Source: Deinococci bacterium
Lineage (GTDB): Bacteria; Deinococcota; Deinococci; Deinococcales; Trueperaceae
NCBI GenBank assembly: GCA_030149325.1
Contig: JASBRS010000063.1
Location: 1-40,305 of the forward strand
Direction of reading: 5' to 3'
DNA: 40,305 nt
Shown: positions 1-6,584 of the stretch, one piece after another
Layout: every line of letters starts with the position of its first letter
Position numbering within the stretch: position 1 is the first letter of the stretch
Translations under genes and position numbers: made by a program
Notes under the pieces: generated by a model
The model's input: only the letters and a program-made list of their open reading frames with translations
The model's database searches: none
What the model was told of the DNA's origin: nothing

Positions 1-144
1 CGAGGCAAACAACGAGAAGCCGGTACTAGAACCATAGTAACGCCCTAGTACCGACTCCACAGACGTAATGCCAATATCTGCAACCAGCGCCAACGCGATG
101 CCACGAAGTGCAAATACCGCCAGTTCACGTGCAACTCGACAAGG
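1..144. other. Low-GC flank downstream of pilC
   Basis: This edge segment is visibly poorer in G+C than the rest of the window. On the minus strand the pilC frame stays open after the pilC stop for all 48 codons to the window edge, without an obvious start codon or recognisable motif. It could be the terminator region of pilC, the remnant of a transferred gene, or the tail of a gene running off the edge. I cannot decide which. Confidence 0.4.
16..58 (-). terminator. Hairpin downstream of pilC, possible terminator
   Basis: CGGTACTAG (21-29) and CTAGTACCG (45-53) form a perfect 9-bp stem. With G-U pairs the stem extends to about 15 bp (16-30 with 44-58) around a 13-nt loop. Read on the minus strand it is followed by a T-rich stretch (TCGTTGTTTG). 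It begins about 87 nt after the pilC stop, so it may end the pilC transcript. Confidence 0.4.
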
Positions 145-1374
145 CTACTGGCTCAGCTGTCCGATGATCGAGAACATCGGCAGGAACATGCCGGCCACGA
201 TGAAGCCTACGACGATGCCGAGGAACACGATGAGGGCGGGCTCGAGCGCCGCCGTCAGGCTGTCGACGGCCTCGTCGACCTCGCGCTCGTAGAAGCTCGC
301 TACCTTCTGCAGCATGCTGTCGACGGCCCCGGTCTCCTCGCCGATGGACAGCATCGAGCTGACCAGCGGCGGGAACACCAGGGGGTACTTGGCGAGCGTC
401 TGGCTGATCTGCTCGCCTCGCTGGACGGCGTCCTTGGTCTCGGTGAGGATGTCCTCGACGATGATGTTGCCGGCCGTGCCCTTGGTGATCTCGATCGACT
501 CGATGATGTTGACGCCCGAGTGGAGCAGCAGGCCGAAGGTGTTGGAGAAGTTGGCGATCGACGTCTTCTGGACCAGCGGGCCGAAGATGGGCAGGCGCAG
601 CAGCAGCCGGTCGATGACGTGGCGTCCGTTGTTGGTCCGGTAGTAGGCGCCGATTCCGAAGATCAGGGCGATGATGACCCCGAACAGGATGTACCACTGG
701 AAGCGTAGGAAGTTCGAGATGGCGATCAGGATCTGGGTGATCGCCGGCAGCTTGCCGCCGAGCTGGTTGAGGATGCTGGCGAACTGCGGCACGATGCCGG
801 TGAGCAGGAAGTACGACACGCCCAGGGCGATGACCAGCACCACCGTGGGGTAGGTGAGCGCCGTGCGGATCTTGCCGCGCAGCTCCGCCTGCTTCTCCTG
901 GTAGGAGGCGATGCGCTCGAGGATGCCGTCGAGGTTGCCAGAGACCTCGCCCGCACGCACCAGGTAGACGTAGAGGTTGTTGAACAGGCGGGGGAACTTG
1001 GCCAGCGCGTTGGAGAGCGGCTGGCCGGTCTCGACGTCCTCGCGCACCTTGCGCAGGGCGTCCTTGAGCCCCTCCTTGGGCGACTGGCGCTGCAGGATGG
1101 CGAGCGACTGCACCACCGGCAGACCGGCGTTGATGACCGTCGCGAACTGCCGCGAGAAGATGGTGATGTCACGGATGTTGGGTTTGCTACCGAAGTCGAG
1201 CCACTTGGGGAGCTTGAGCTCGGCGTTGAGGCCCGACTTGGGGGCCTTGATCTCGCTGATGAAGTAACCCTTGTCGCGAAGCGCGGACGCCACGTCGCGC
1301 TGCGACGCTGCCTCCATGGTGGCCGCGATGACCTTGCCGGAGCGGTCGCGGGCCTTGTACTCGAATACGGGCAT
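145..1374 (-). CDS. pilC: Type IV pilus inner-membrane platform protein PilC
   Basis: This 409-aa protein matches the usual PilC/GspF length. It starts MPVFEYKARD and then carries two T2SF (GspF) domains, each a soluble helical bundle followed by hydrophobic segments. The repeats are recognisable by IFSRQFATVINAGLPVVQSL in the first half and IANFSNTFGLLLHSGVNIIE in the second. The last membrane segment is at the extreme C-terminus. In the family PilC sits in the inner membrane, couples to the PilB/PilT ATPases and is needed for pilus assembly and, in Deinococcota, DNA uptake. I chose the ATG at 1374 because GGAGGCAGG lies just upstream and the longer open frame has no family similarity. No other pilus genes are in the window. 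Function is assigned from family similarity and confidence is high. Confidence 0.95.
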   Translation of the reverse strand: MPVFEYKARDRSGKVIAATMEAASQRDVASALRDKGYFISEIKAPKSGLNAELKLPKWLDFGSKPNIRDITIFSRQFATVINAGLPVVQSLAILQRQSPKEGLKDALRKVREDVETGQPLSNALAKFPRLFNNLYVYLVRAGEVSGNLDGILERIASYQEKQAELRGKIRTALTYPTVVLVIALGVSYFLLTGIVPQFASILNQLGGKLPAITQILIAISNFLRFQWYILFGVIIALIFGIGAYYRTNNGRHVIDRLLLRLPIFGPLVQKTSIANFSNTFGLLLHSGVNIIESIEITKGTAGNIIVEDILTETKDAVQRGEQISQTLAKYPLVFPPLVSSMLSIGEETGAVDSMLQKVASFYEREVDEAVDSLTAALEPALIVFLGIVVGFIVAGMFLPMFSIIGQLSQ

Positions 1375-1421
1375 CCTGCCTCCTTCGCGTGCCTTCGGGC
1401 GGCGCCCTACGGGTCGCCCGC

Positions 1422-1427
1422 AGTCTA
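1422..1427 (-). promoter_or_regulatory. -10 box TAGACT for pilC
   Basis: TAGACT on the minus strand lies 47 nt before the pilC ATG, giving a leader of roughly 40 nt that contains the GGAGG ribosome-binding site. This gene is therefore leadered, unlike most neighbours. No clear -35 is visible. Confidence 0.5.
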
Positions 1428-1491
1428 CCGAGGGCGGCCCCGGAGCGACTGGCGAATTGCTCACTCTCGGCGTCTTCAACGCAAAGAGCGA

Positions 1492-1527
1492 CGCCCGGGG
1501 GCCGTCCAGCACGGTGGCCCCCGGGCG
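1492..1527. other. Perfect 12-bp inverted repeat between divergent pilC and nth
   Basis: The arms 1492-1503 and 1516-1527 (CGCCCGGGGGCC and its complement) pair perfectly around a 12-nt loop. It lies between the divergent promoters of pilC and nth, so it terminates no annotated gene. On the minus strand it is followed by CGCTCTTTGCGTT, which is weakly terminator-like. It could end a small RNA, insulate the two promoters, or bind a protein. Confidence 0.5.
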
Positions 1528-1571
1528 GTCCGGTGGCCGGGCGCGCGCTGCCGGGCGTCGGCGCTGGGGGC

Positions 1572-1577
1572 TAGGAT
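1572..1577 (+). promoter_or_regulatory. -10 box TAGGAT, leaderless nth
   Basis: TAGGAT ends 6 nt before the nth ATG at 1584 and there is no SD sequence. Transcription should start at or next to the A of the start codon. Confidence 0.7.
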
Positions 1578-1583
1578 GGGCGC

Positions 1584-2243
1584 ATGCCACGCGAGAGCCG
1601 TGCCAAGAAGCGGGAGCGGGCGGCGCGGGTGCTCGCCGGCTTGCGCGAGCTCTACCCCGACGCCCGCACCGAGCTCGACTTCCGCTCGCCGTTCGAGTTG
1701 CTGGTGGCGACGGTGCTCTCCGCCCAGGCGACCGACGTGAGCGTGAACAAGGCCACGCCGGCGCTGTTCGAGCGCTTCCCCGACGCGGCGGCCCTGGCGG
1801 CGGCCGACCCGGAGACCGTCGAGCCCTACATCCAGACCATCGGCCTGTTCCGTTCGAAGGCGAAGAACCTGGTCGCGGCCGCACGCCGCCTGCTGGAGCA
1901 CCACGACGGCGACGTCCCCGACAGCCTGCAGGAGCTCACGGCCCTGCCCGGCGTGGGCCGCAAGACCGCCAACGTGGTGCTCGCCAACGCCTTCGGCGTC
2001 CCCACCATCGCCGTCGACACGCACGTCGGGCGGCTGGCGCGACGCTTCGGCTTCAGCCGGGCGAACGACCCGGACAAGGTCGAGGCCGACCTGCAGAAGC
2101 TGTTCGAGCCCGACGATTGGGTGTACGTCCACCACGGTCTGATCCTGCACGGCCGCCGCGTGTGCAAGGCGCGCAAGCCCGATTGTGGGCGCTGCCCGCT
2201 GTGCCCGGATTGTCCCTCGTGCACCGAGCCTGGGCCGCTGTAG
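1584..2243 (+). CDS. nth: Endonuclease III
   Basis: This 219-aa base-excision repair DNA glycosylase/AP lyase acts on oxidised pyrimidines. The helix-hairpin-helix LPGVGRKTA (121-129) supplies the catalytic Lys127, and VDTHV supplies the catalytic Asp145, with the same spacing as in E. coli Nth. The C-terminus binds a 4Fe-4S cluster through Cys194-X6-Cys201-X2-Cys204-X5-Cys210. Two further cysteines (207 and 213) lie in the same loop. Length and motif order are standard and the enzyme should be active. The start is fixed by the -10 box 6 nt upstream. The next gene, a reductase, has its own promoter. Confidence 0.97.
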   Translation: MPRESRAKKRERAARVLAGLRELYPDARTELDFRSPFELLVATVLSAQATDVSVNKATPALFERFPDAAALAAADPETVEPYIQTIGLFRSKAKNLVAAARRLLEHHDGDVPDSLQELTALPGVGRKTANVVLANAFGVPTIAVDTHVGRLARRFGFSRANDPDKVEADLQKLFEPDDWVYVHHGLILHGRRVCKARKPDCGRCPLCPDCPSCTEPGPL

Positions 2244-2275
2244 GTTGCCCGTCGGCCGGCGCCGACGTCGTCTGC

Positions 2276-2281
2276 TAGGGT
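2276..2281 (+). promoter_or_regulatory. -10 box TAGGGT, leaderless ypdA-like gene
   Basis: TAGGGT ends 7 nt before the ATG at 2289. The in-frame GTG at 2280 overlaps this hexamer and is therefore not the start. Confidence 0.65.
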
Positions 2282-2288
2282 GGGCGCC

Positions 2289-3287
2289 ATGGTCGACCTC
2301 GTCATCGTCGGCGCCGGACCCATCGGTATCGAGGCCGCCATCCTCGCCAAGCGTGCCGGGTTGGACTACCGGTTGGTCGAGAAGGGCTGCATCGTCAACG
2401 CCATCGCCGGCTACCCCACCTACATGACCTTCTTCACCACCTCGGAGCGTCTCGAGGTCGGCGGGCACCCGCTGGTCACCGCCACCGACAAGCCGACCCG
2501 CAAGGAGGCCCTCGACTACTACCGCAAGGTGGTGCAGAACGAGGCGCTGGCCCTGCAGGCCTTCACCGAGGTCACCGCCGTCGAGCGCAGCGCCGAGGGC
2601 TTCGCCGTCCACCTCCGCTCGCACGGTCCCGCGGGCGGCGACAGCGTCGTGCACGCCCGCACCGTGGCGCTGGCCACCGGCTACTTCGACCACCCCAAGC
2701 GCCTGGGCGTCCCGGGCGAGGACCTGCCGAACGTCAGCCACTACTTCACCGAGGCCCACCCCTTCTTCGAGCGCAACGTCACCATCGTCGGCGCCGGCAG
2801 CTCGGCGGCCGACGCCGCGCTCGACCTGTACCGCGGCGGCGCCCGCGTGACGATGCTGCACCGGGGTAGCGACTTCCGCCACAGCCTCAAGTACTGGATC
2901 CGCCCCAACCTCGAGAACCGCGTCAAGGAGGGCTCCATCACCGCCCACTTCGAGACGGTGGTCCGCGAGATCCTCCCCGACCGGGTGGTGGCCGAGCGCC
3001 ACGGCGAGCGCCTCGAGATCCCTACCGATCAGACCTTCCTGCTCACCGGCTACTTCGCGTCCCCCGCCCTGCTGCGTTCGGCCGGCGTCTCCGTCGACGA
3101 CGCCACTCTGGCCGCCCGGCTCGATCCCGACAGCTTCGAGAGCGACGTCCCCGGCCTGTTCGTGATCGGCTCGGCCGGCTTCGGCACGCGCACCAGCGAC
3201 GTCTTCATCGAGAACGGCATCGTGCACGCCCGCAAGGCCATGGCCGCCATCGTCGCGAGGCTCCGCGAAGTCGCCCCGGCCGTCTGA
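2289..3287 (+). CDS. ypdA: YpdA-type FAD/NADPH reductase (putative bacillithiol disulfide reductase)
   Basis: The 332-aa protein has an N-terminal FAD-binding Rossmann motif VIVGAGPIG (6-13), a second dinucleotide motif IVGAGSSAAD near residue 165 for NADPH, and a C-terminal G-T-R-T-S-D-V-F segment. This is the two-dinucleotide thioredoxin-reductase-like layout without a CxxC disulfide pair, as in YpdA/Bdr, which reduces bacillithiol disulfide. The presence of bshA at 37.6-38.8 kb supports a bacillithiol role. One odd point: in S. aureus YpdA the Rossmann loop reads GGGPCG with a proposed functional Cys14, whereas here the equivalent residue is Ile12. The assignment is firm at family level; the substrate is inferred. 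Confidence 0.85.
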   Translation: MVDLVIVGAGPIGIEAAILAKRAGLDYRLVEKGCIVNAIAGYPTYMTFFTTSERLEVGGHPLVTATDKPTRKEALDYYRKVVQNEALALQAFTEVTAVERSAEGFAVHLRSHGPAGGDSVVHARTVALATGYFDHPKRLGVPGEDLPNVSHYFTEAHPFFERNVTIVGAGSSAADAALDLYRGGARVTMLHRGSDFRHSLKYWIRPNLENRVKEGSITAHFETVVREILPDRVVAERHGERLEIPTDQTFLLTGYFASPALLRSAGVSVDDATLAARLDPDSFESDVPGLFVIGSAGFGTRTSDVFIENGIVHARKAMAAIVARLREVAPAV

Positions 3288-3360
3288 CCCTCGTCCTCAC
3301 CGCGCGGCCTGACCGGCGGCTCGCTGCGACGTCCGTCGCCGACGCCGCTGGGAGCGCCCG

Positions 3361-3366
3361 TAGACT
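3361..3366 (+). promoter_or_regulatory. -10 box TAGACT for the 3388-4922 operon
   Basis: TAGACT lies 21 nt before the ATG at 3388. This leaves a short leader of about 15 nt holding the SD GAGGAGG (3372-3378). Confidence 0.55.
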
Positions 3367-3387
3367 GGGACGAGGAGGCACGTGCTC

Positions 3388-3906
3388 ATGAGGAATCGGA
3401 ACCACGTCATCGGCATCGTCCTGATCGTCGCCGGCGTGCTCGTGCTCGTCGGCCGCATGGCGGATCTGGGCGGCTTCGCCTGGCCCTTGCTGGTCCTCCT
3501 TCCGGGGGCCGCGCTGCTGGTGTGGGCGTTCCTGGGCGGGGAGCAGGCGACGGGTCTGGCCATCCCCGGCAGCATCGTCACCACCATCGGGCTCATCCTG
3601 TTCGTGCAGGAGCTCACCGGCTACTACCAGTCGTGGGCCTACGCCTGGGGCCTCATCGTGTCCGGCGTCGGCTTCGGCATCTTCCTCCACGGCGCCCTGA
3701 GCCACGACGAGGACCGGGAACGCGACGGCATGCGCGTCGTCACCGTCGGTCTGGCGCTGTTCGCCGGTTTCGGAGCGTTCTTCGAGTTCTTCGTCTTCGA
3801 CAACTGGGCGGGCAGCTGGGTGGGGCGTTGGCTGCTGCCGATCGCGCTCATCGCCGCGGGCCTGGTGCTGTGGCTGCGGCGCGGTGAGGGCCGGTCGCAG
3901 CCATGA
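3388..3906 (+). CDS. Small polytopic membrane protein, LiaF-TM/DUF5668-like
   Basis: The 172-aa protein consists almost entirely of hydrophobic segments (about five) separated by short loops. It begins MRNRNHVIGIVLIVAGVLVL, resembling the LiaF-type transmembrane domain found in envelope-stress proteins. No catalytic motif is visible. The GAGGAGG SD sits 9 nt before the ATG at 3388 but only 3 nt before the alternative GTG at 3382, so the ATG is preferred. Its TGA overlaps the ATG of the next gene (ATGA), so the two are translationally coupled and probably act together. The family link is by general resemblance only. Confidence 0.75.
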   Translation: MRNRNHVIGIVLIVAGVLVLVGRMADLGGFAWPLLVLLPGAALLVWAFLGGEQATGLAIPGSIVTTIGLILFVQELTGYYQSWAYAWGLIVSGVGFGIFLHGALSHDEDRERDGMRVVTVGLALFAGFGAFFEFFVFDNWAGSWVGRWLLPIALIAAGLVLWLRRGEGRSQP

Positions 3907-4922
3907 AGGCGCGCACCGCACGCCGCGACGCGGTACCGCTCTTGCTGATCGCGGGGGGCCTGTTGTGGTTGCTGGCGGAGACCGGGATCGTCCCCCTGCG
4001 GGTGTGGGGGGCGATCTGGTTCTACGGTCCGCTGCTCCTGGTCGGCGTCGGCCTCGACCTGCTCCGCGTGCGTCGCCCCTGGGCGGTGCCGTACACCGCC
4101 ATCGCCGTCGCCATCGTCGTCCTGGCGGCGCTCGTCGTCCCGCGATCCGGGGCCCTGCAGGAAGCCACCGCCTTCCAGGAGCCCCTGGGCGCGACCCGCA
4201 GCGCCGCTGTCCAGCTGGCGCTCTCGAGCTCGCCGACCCGCGTCTATGCCGTCCAGGACGGTACCAGCCTGATCGATGCGCGCGTCTCCGGGCGGCCGAC
4301 CGCGAGCTTCGACGTTCGAGGTGGCGTCGACAAGACGATCACCGTCCGCGCCACTTCGACGGGCTCATGGTTCGCCGCGCCGTTCGGCTCCCACCGCTGG
4401 GACCTCGGCCTCACGCCCAGCGTGCCGCTCGCGCTCGCGATCGACGGCGGGTCGGGGCCGGCCACCCTCGAGCTGGCCGACCTTCGGATCTCCGAGCTGC
4501 AGCTCGACGGCGGTTCGGGCGGCGTCTCCTTGACCCTTCCCGGGGACGCCGGCGGCTACCGCGCGAGCCTACGAGGCGGGAGCGGGCCCACGCGCGTCGA
4601 CGTGGGCCGCGGCGCTTCGCTCGACCTGACCCTCGACATGGGGTCCGGAAGCACCGACCTGACGCTCCCGAGCGATGTCGATGCGCGCGTGGGCGTGCGC
4701 GGCGGCAGCGGCCCCATCACCATCGATGTGCCGTCCGACGCGAGGGTCCGGTTGAACGTCCTCGACGACGGCTCCGGACCGTTGAGGGTGGCGTCCTTCC
4801 TGGTGCGGCGGAGCGGCTCGGGCGACACCGGGACGTGGGAGTCCGCATCGGCGACGGGAACCCCGGCCGCCATCGTGATCACCGTGACGAGCGCGGGGTC
4901 GGGGCCCATCAGCATCCGCTAG
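3903..4922 (+). CDS. Membrane-anchored protein with Gly-Ser-rich beta-repeat (DUF4097/LiaF-like) domain
   Basis: The 339-aa protein has about three hydrophobic N-terminal segments (residues 10-78) followed by a roughly 260-residue domain predicted to be outside the membrane. From residue 180 on, a short unit recurs every 18-25 residues: a Gly-Gly-Ser-Gly(-Pro) turn followed by an alternating hydrophobic beta-strand (GGSGPATLELA, GGSGGVSLTLP, GGSGPTRVDVG, MGSGSTDLTLP, GGSGPITIDVP, DGSGPLRVASF, AGSGPISIR). This suggests a beta-solenoid or beta-sandwich of the DUF4097/LiaF C-terminal type. Its ATG overlaps the stop of the previous membrane protein. Envelope sensing or adhesion is inference only. 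Confidence 0.75.
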   Translation: MKARTARRDAVPLLLIAGGLLWLLAETGIVPLRVWGAIWFYGPLLLVGVGLDLLRVRRPWAVPYTAIAVAIVVLAALVVPRSGALQEATAFQEPLGATRSAAVQLALSSSPTRVYAVQDGTSLIDARVSGRPTASFDVRGGVDKTITVRATSTGSWFAAPFGSHRWDLGLTPSVPLALAIDGGSGPATLELADLRISELQLDGGSGGVSLTLPGDAGGYRASLRGGSGPTRVDVGRGASLDLTLDMGSGSTDLTLPSDVDARVGVRGGSGPITIDVPSDARVRLNVLDDGSGPLRVASFLVRRSGSGDTGTWESASATGTPAAIVITVTSAGSGPISIR

Positions 4923-4952
4923 GGGCGACGCTCGGCCCGGCAGCGCCGGCGG

Positions 4953-4958
4953 TATGCT
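4953..4958 (+). promoter_or_regulatory. -10 box TATGCT, leaderless M42 peptidase
   Basis: TATGCT ends 7 nt before the ATG at 4966. The upstream in-frame ATG at 4954 is part of the hexamer, so it should not be in the transcript. Confidence 0.65.
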
Positions 4959-4965
4959 GGCCGGC

Positions 4966-6015
4966 ATGGCACTCGACCTGGCCTTCCTCAAGGAGCTGAC
5001 CTCGGCAGCCGGCACGTCCGGCTTCGAGTCCCGACCGGCGGCGGTGTGGCGCGCCCGCGCCGAGGCCGCCGGGGCCGAGGTCGACTCGGACGCCTACGGC
5101 AACGTCTTCGCCACCTTCCGGCCGGGGGGCAGCCCCCGCGTGATGCTGGCCGGGCACATCGACGAGATCGGCCTCCTCGTCAGCTACGTCGACGACGACG
5201 GCTTCCTGTACGTGCGTCCGGTCGGCGGCTGGGACCCGATGCAGCTCGTCGGGCAGCGCGTGCGCGTCCTCGGGCACGGCGGCGACGTGGTGGGTCTGGT
5301 GGGCAAGAAGGCCATCCACCTGATGAGCGTCGACGACCGCCGCAAGGTCCCCAAGATCGACGACCTGTGGGTCGACATCGGCGCCACAGACCGCGAGGAG
5401 GCCGAGCGCTGGGTCCGCGCCGGCGATACCGCCGTCATCGAGCAGCCCTTCGTCGAGCTGCTGAACGGCCGCGTCGCCAGCCGGGCCATCGACGATCGGG
5501 TCGGTGCCTTCATCGCCCTCGAGGCGGCCCGGCGCGCGGGCGGGGAGGCCGAGGTGGTGGCGGTCGCCACCGTCCAGGAGGAGATCGGGGGCGTGGGCGC
5601 ACGCGCCGCGGCGTATCGTCTCCGCCCCGACCTGGCCATCGCCATCGACGTCACCCACGCCATCGACACCCCCGGCCTGGAGAAGAAGATCCACGGCGAG
5701 GTCCCGCTGGGCGGCGGACCGGCCCTGGCCGCCGGCAGCTACGTCCACCGCACCGTGGTGGAGGGCCTGCGCAACGCCGCCGAGGCGGCCGGCATCCCGG
5801 TCAGCACCGAGGTGTCGCCGCGCGAGACGGCGACCGACGCCGACCACATCGCGGCCTCCCGCGCGGGCACGCCGAGCGCGGTGGTGTCGATCCCCAACCG
5901 CTACATGCACTCGCCCAACGAGATGGTGGACCTCACCGACGTGGAACGGACCATCGAGCTGCTGGCGCACTACATCACCGGCCTCGAGCCCGACGCCCGC
6001 TTCCTCCACGACTGA
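4966..6015 (+). CDS. M42 family metallo-aminopeptidase (copy 1)
   Basis: The 349-aa protein has the di-metal aminopeptidase layout of the M42 (TET/glutamyl aminopeptidase) family. Metal ligands and catalytic residues are recognisable: LAGHIDEIG (His64, Asp66), AIDDRVG, VQEEIGGVGA with the Glu-Glu pair, the Asp of IDVTHAIDTP, and the C-terminal His in RYMHSPNEMV. The family degrades peptides in the cytoplasm as large tetrahedral oligomers. A second, divergent copy lies at 18545-19588. It is a single gene with its own leaderless promoter, convergent with the trmL-like gene 9 nt away. The family call is strong; substrate preference cannot be read from the sequence. Confidence 0.92.
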   Translation: MALDLAFLKELTSAAGTSGFESRPAAVWRARAEAAGAEVDSDAYGNVFATFRPGGSPRVMLAGHIDEIGLLVSYVDDDGFLYVRPVGGWDPMQLVGQRVRVLGHGGDVVGLVGKKAIHLMSVDDRRKVPKIDDLWVDIGATDREEAERWVRAGDTAVIEQPFVELLNGRVASRAIDDRVGAFIALEAARRAGGEAEVVAVATVQEEIGGVGARAAAYRLRPDLAIAIDVTHAIDTPGLEKKIHGEVPLGGGPALAAGSYVHRTVVEGLRNAAEAAGIPVSTEVSPRETATDADHIAASRAGTPSAVVSIPNRYMHSPNEMVDLTDVERTIELLAHYITGLEPDARFLHD

Positions 6016-6024
6016 GGCGCCGCG

Positions 6025-6513
6025 CTAGCGGCCGCCGTCGAACCCGCGTGCCGACCAGGCCAGGTAGACGGCGGCCGCCACCGCGGCCGCGACGTTGAGC
6101 GAGCGGGTCCCGGGCACCATCGGCAGGCGCACCGGCAAGGTCTCCGCCACCACCGCATCGGGGAGCCCGCGCGACTCCGAACCGAACAGCAGCACGGCAT
6201 CGTCGTGGCGCGCCAGGGTCCGCCATCCCGGCCCGCCTTCGGCCGCGACGGACGCCGCGCGGGTGGTGAAGCCCGCCACGCGGCCGGCCTCGAAGGAACC
6301 CGCCAGCTCGCTGCGGAACGCCGACCAGCCGGCGTGGACGCGCACGTCGAGCGCCTCCCAGAAGTCCATGCCGGCCCTGCGCAGGGCGCGGTCGTCGAGT
6401 CGGAAGCCCAGCGGGCGGATCAGGTGGAGGGTGCAGCCCGCGGCCTGGCAGGTGCGGCCGATCTGGCCCACGTTGCCGGCGATCTCCGGCTCGAGCAACG
6501 CCACCTGGATCAC
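6025..6513 (-). CDS. trmL: TrmL-like tRNA 2'-O-methyltransferase (SPOUT)
   Basis: The 162-aa protein has the three SPOUT trefoil-knot motifs in order: EPEIAGNVGQIGRTC near the N-terminus, LLFGSESRGLP in the middle and VPGTRSLNVAAAVA near the C-terminus. This arrangement and length match TrmL, which methylates the 2'-hydroxyl of the wobble nucleotide in some leucine tRNAs using SAM. I start at the GTG at 6513, where the conserved VALLEPEIAGN region begins. The longer frame adds an unconserved MRTCQTGG. A CAGACT hexamer ends 6 nt before this GTG. Other small SPOUT methyltransferases are possible alternatives. Confidence 0.88.
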   Translation of the reverse strand: MIQVALLEPEIAGNVGQIGRTCQAAGCTLHLIRPLGFRLDDRALRRAGMDFWEALDVRVHAGWSAFRSELAGSFEAGRVAGFTTRAASVAAEGGPGWRTLARHDDAVLLFGSESRGLPDAVVAETLPVRLPMVPGTRSLNVAAAVAAAVYLAWSARGFDGGR

Positions 6514-6519
6514 GCCGCC

Positions 6520-6525
6520 AGTCTG
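6520..6525 (-). promoter_or_regulatory. Candidate -10 CAGACT for the trmL-like gene
   Basis: CAGACT (a TAGACT variant) ends 6 nt before the GTG start on the minus strand. The non-consensus first base makes it weaker than the others. Confidence 0.4.
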
Positions 6526-6566
6526 ACACGTGCGCAACGGCGCCCCGCCGACGCCCTGCCAGCCGC

Positions 6567-6572
6567 TACACT
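6567..6572 (+). promoter_or_regulatory. -10 box TACACT for the DHH-CBS-CCA gene
   Basis: TACACT lies 12 nt before the ATG at 6585 and 3 nt before an in-frame GTG at 6576. The expected transcription start falls between the two, which favours the ATG with a leader of a few nucleotides. Confidence 0.5.
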
Positions 6573-6584
6573 GACGTGAGCGCG

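Noticed and set aside
145-1884. A 579-aa reading of pilC starting far upstream
   Set aside because: The extra 170 residues are Arg/Pro/Gly-rich antisense of nth and the intergenic region; the GGAGG site supports the ATG at 1374.
1476-3227. Long minus-strand open frame over nth and the reductase
   Set aside because: It is a shadow frame of GC-rich genes, with low-complexity composition and no motifs.
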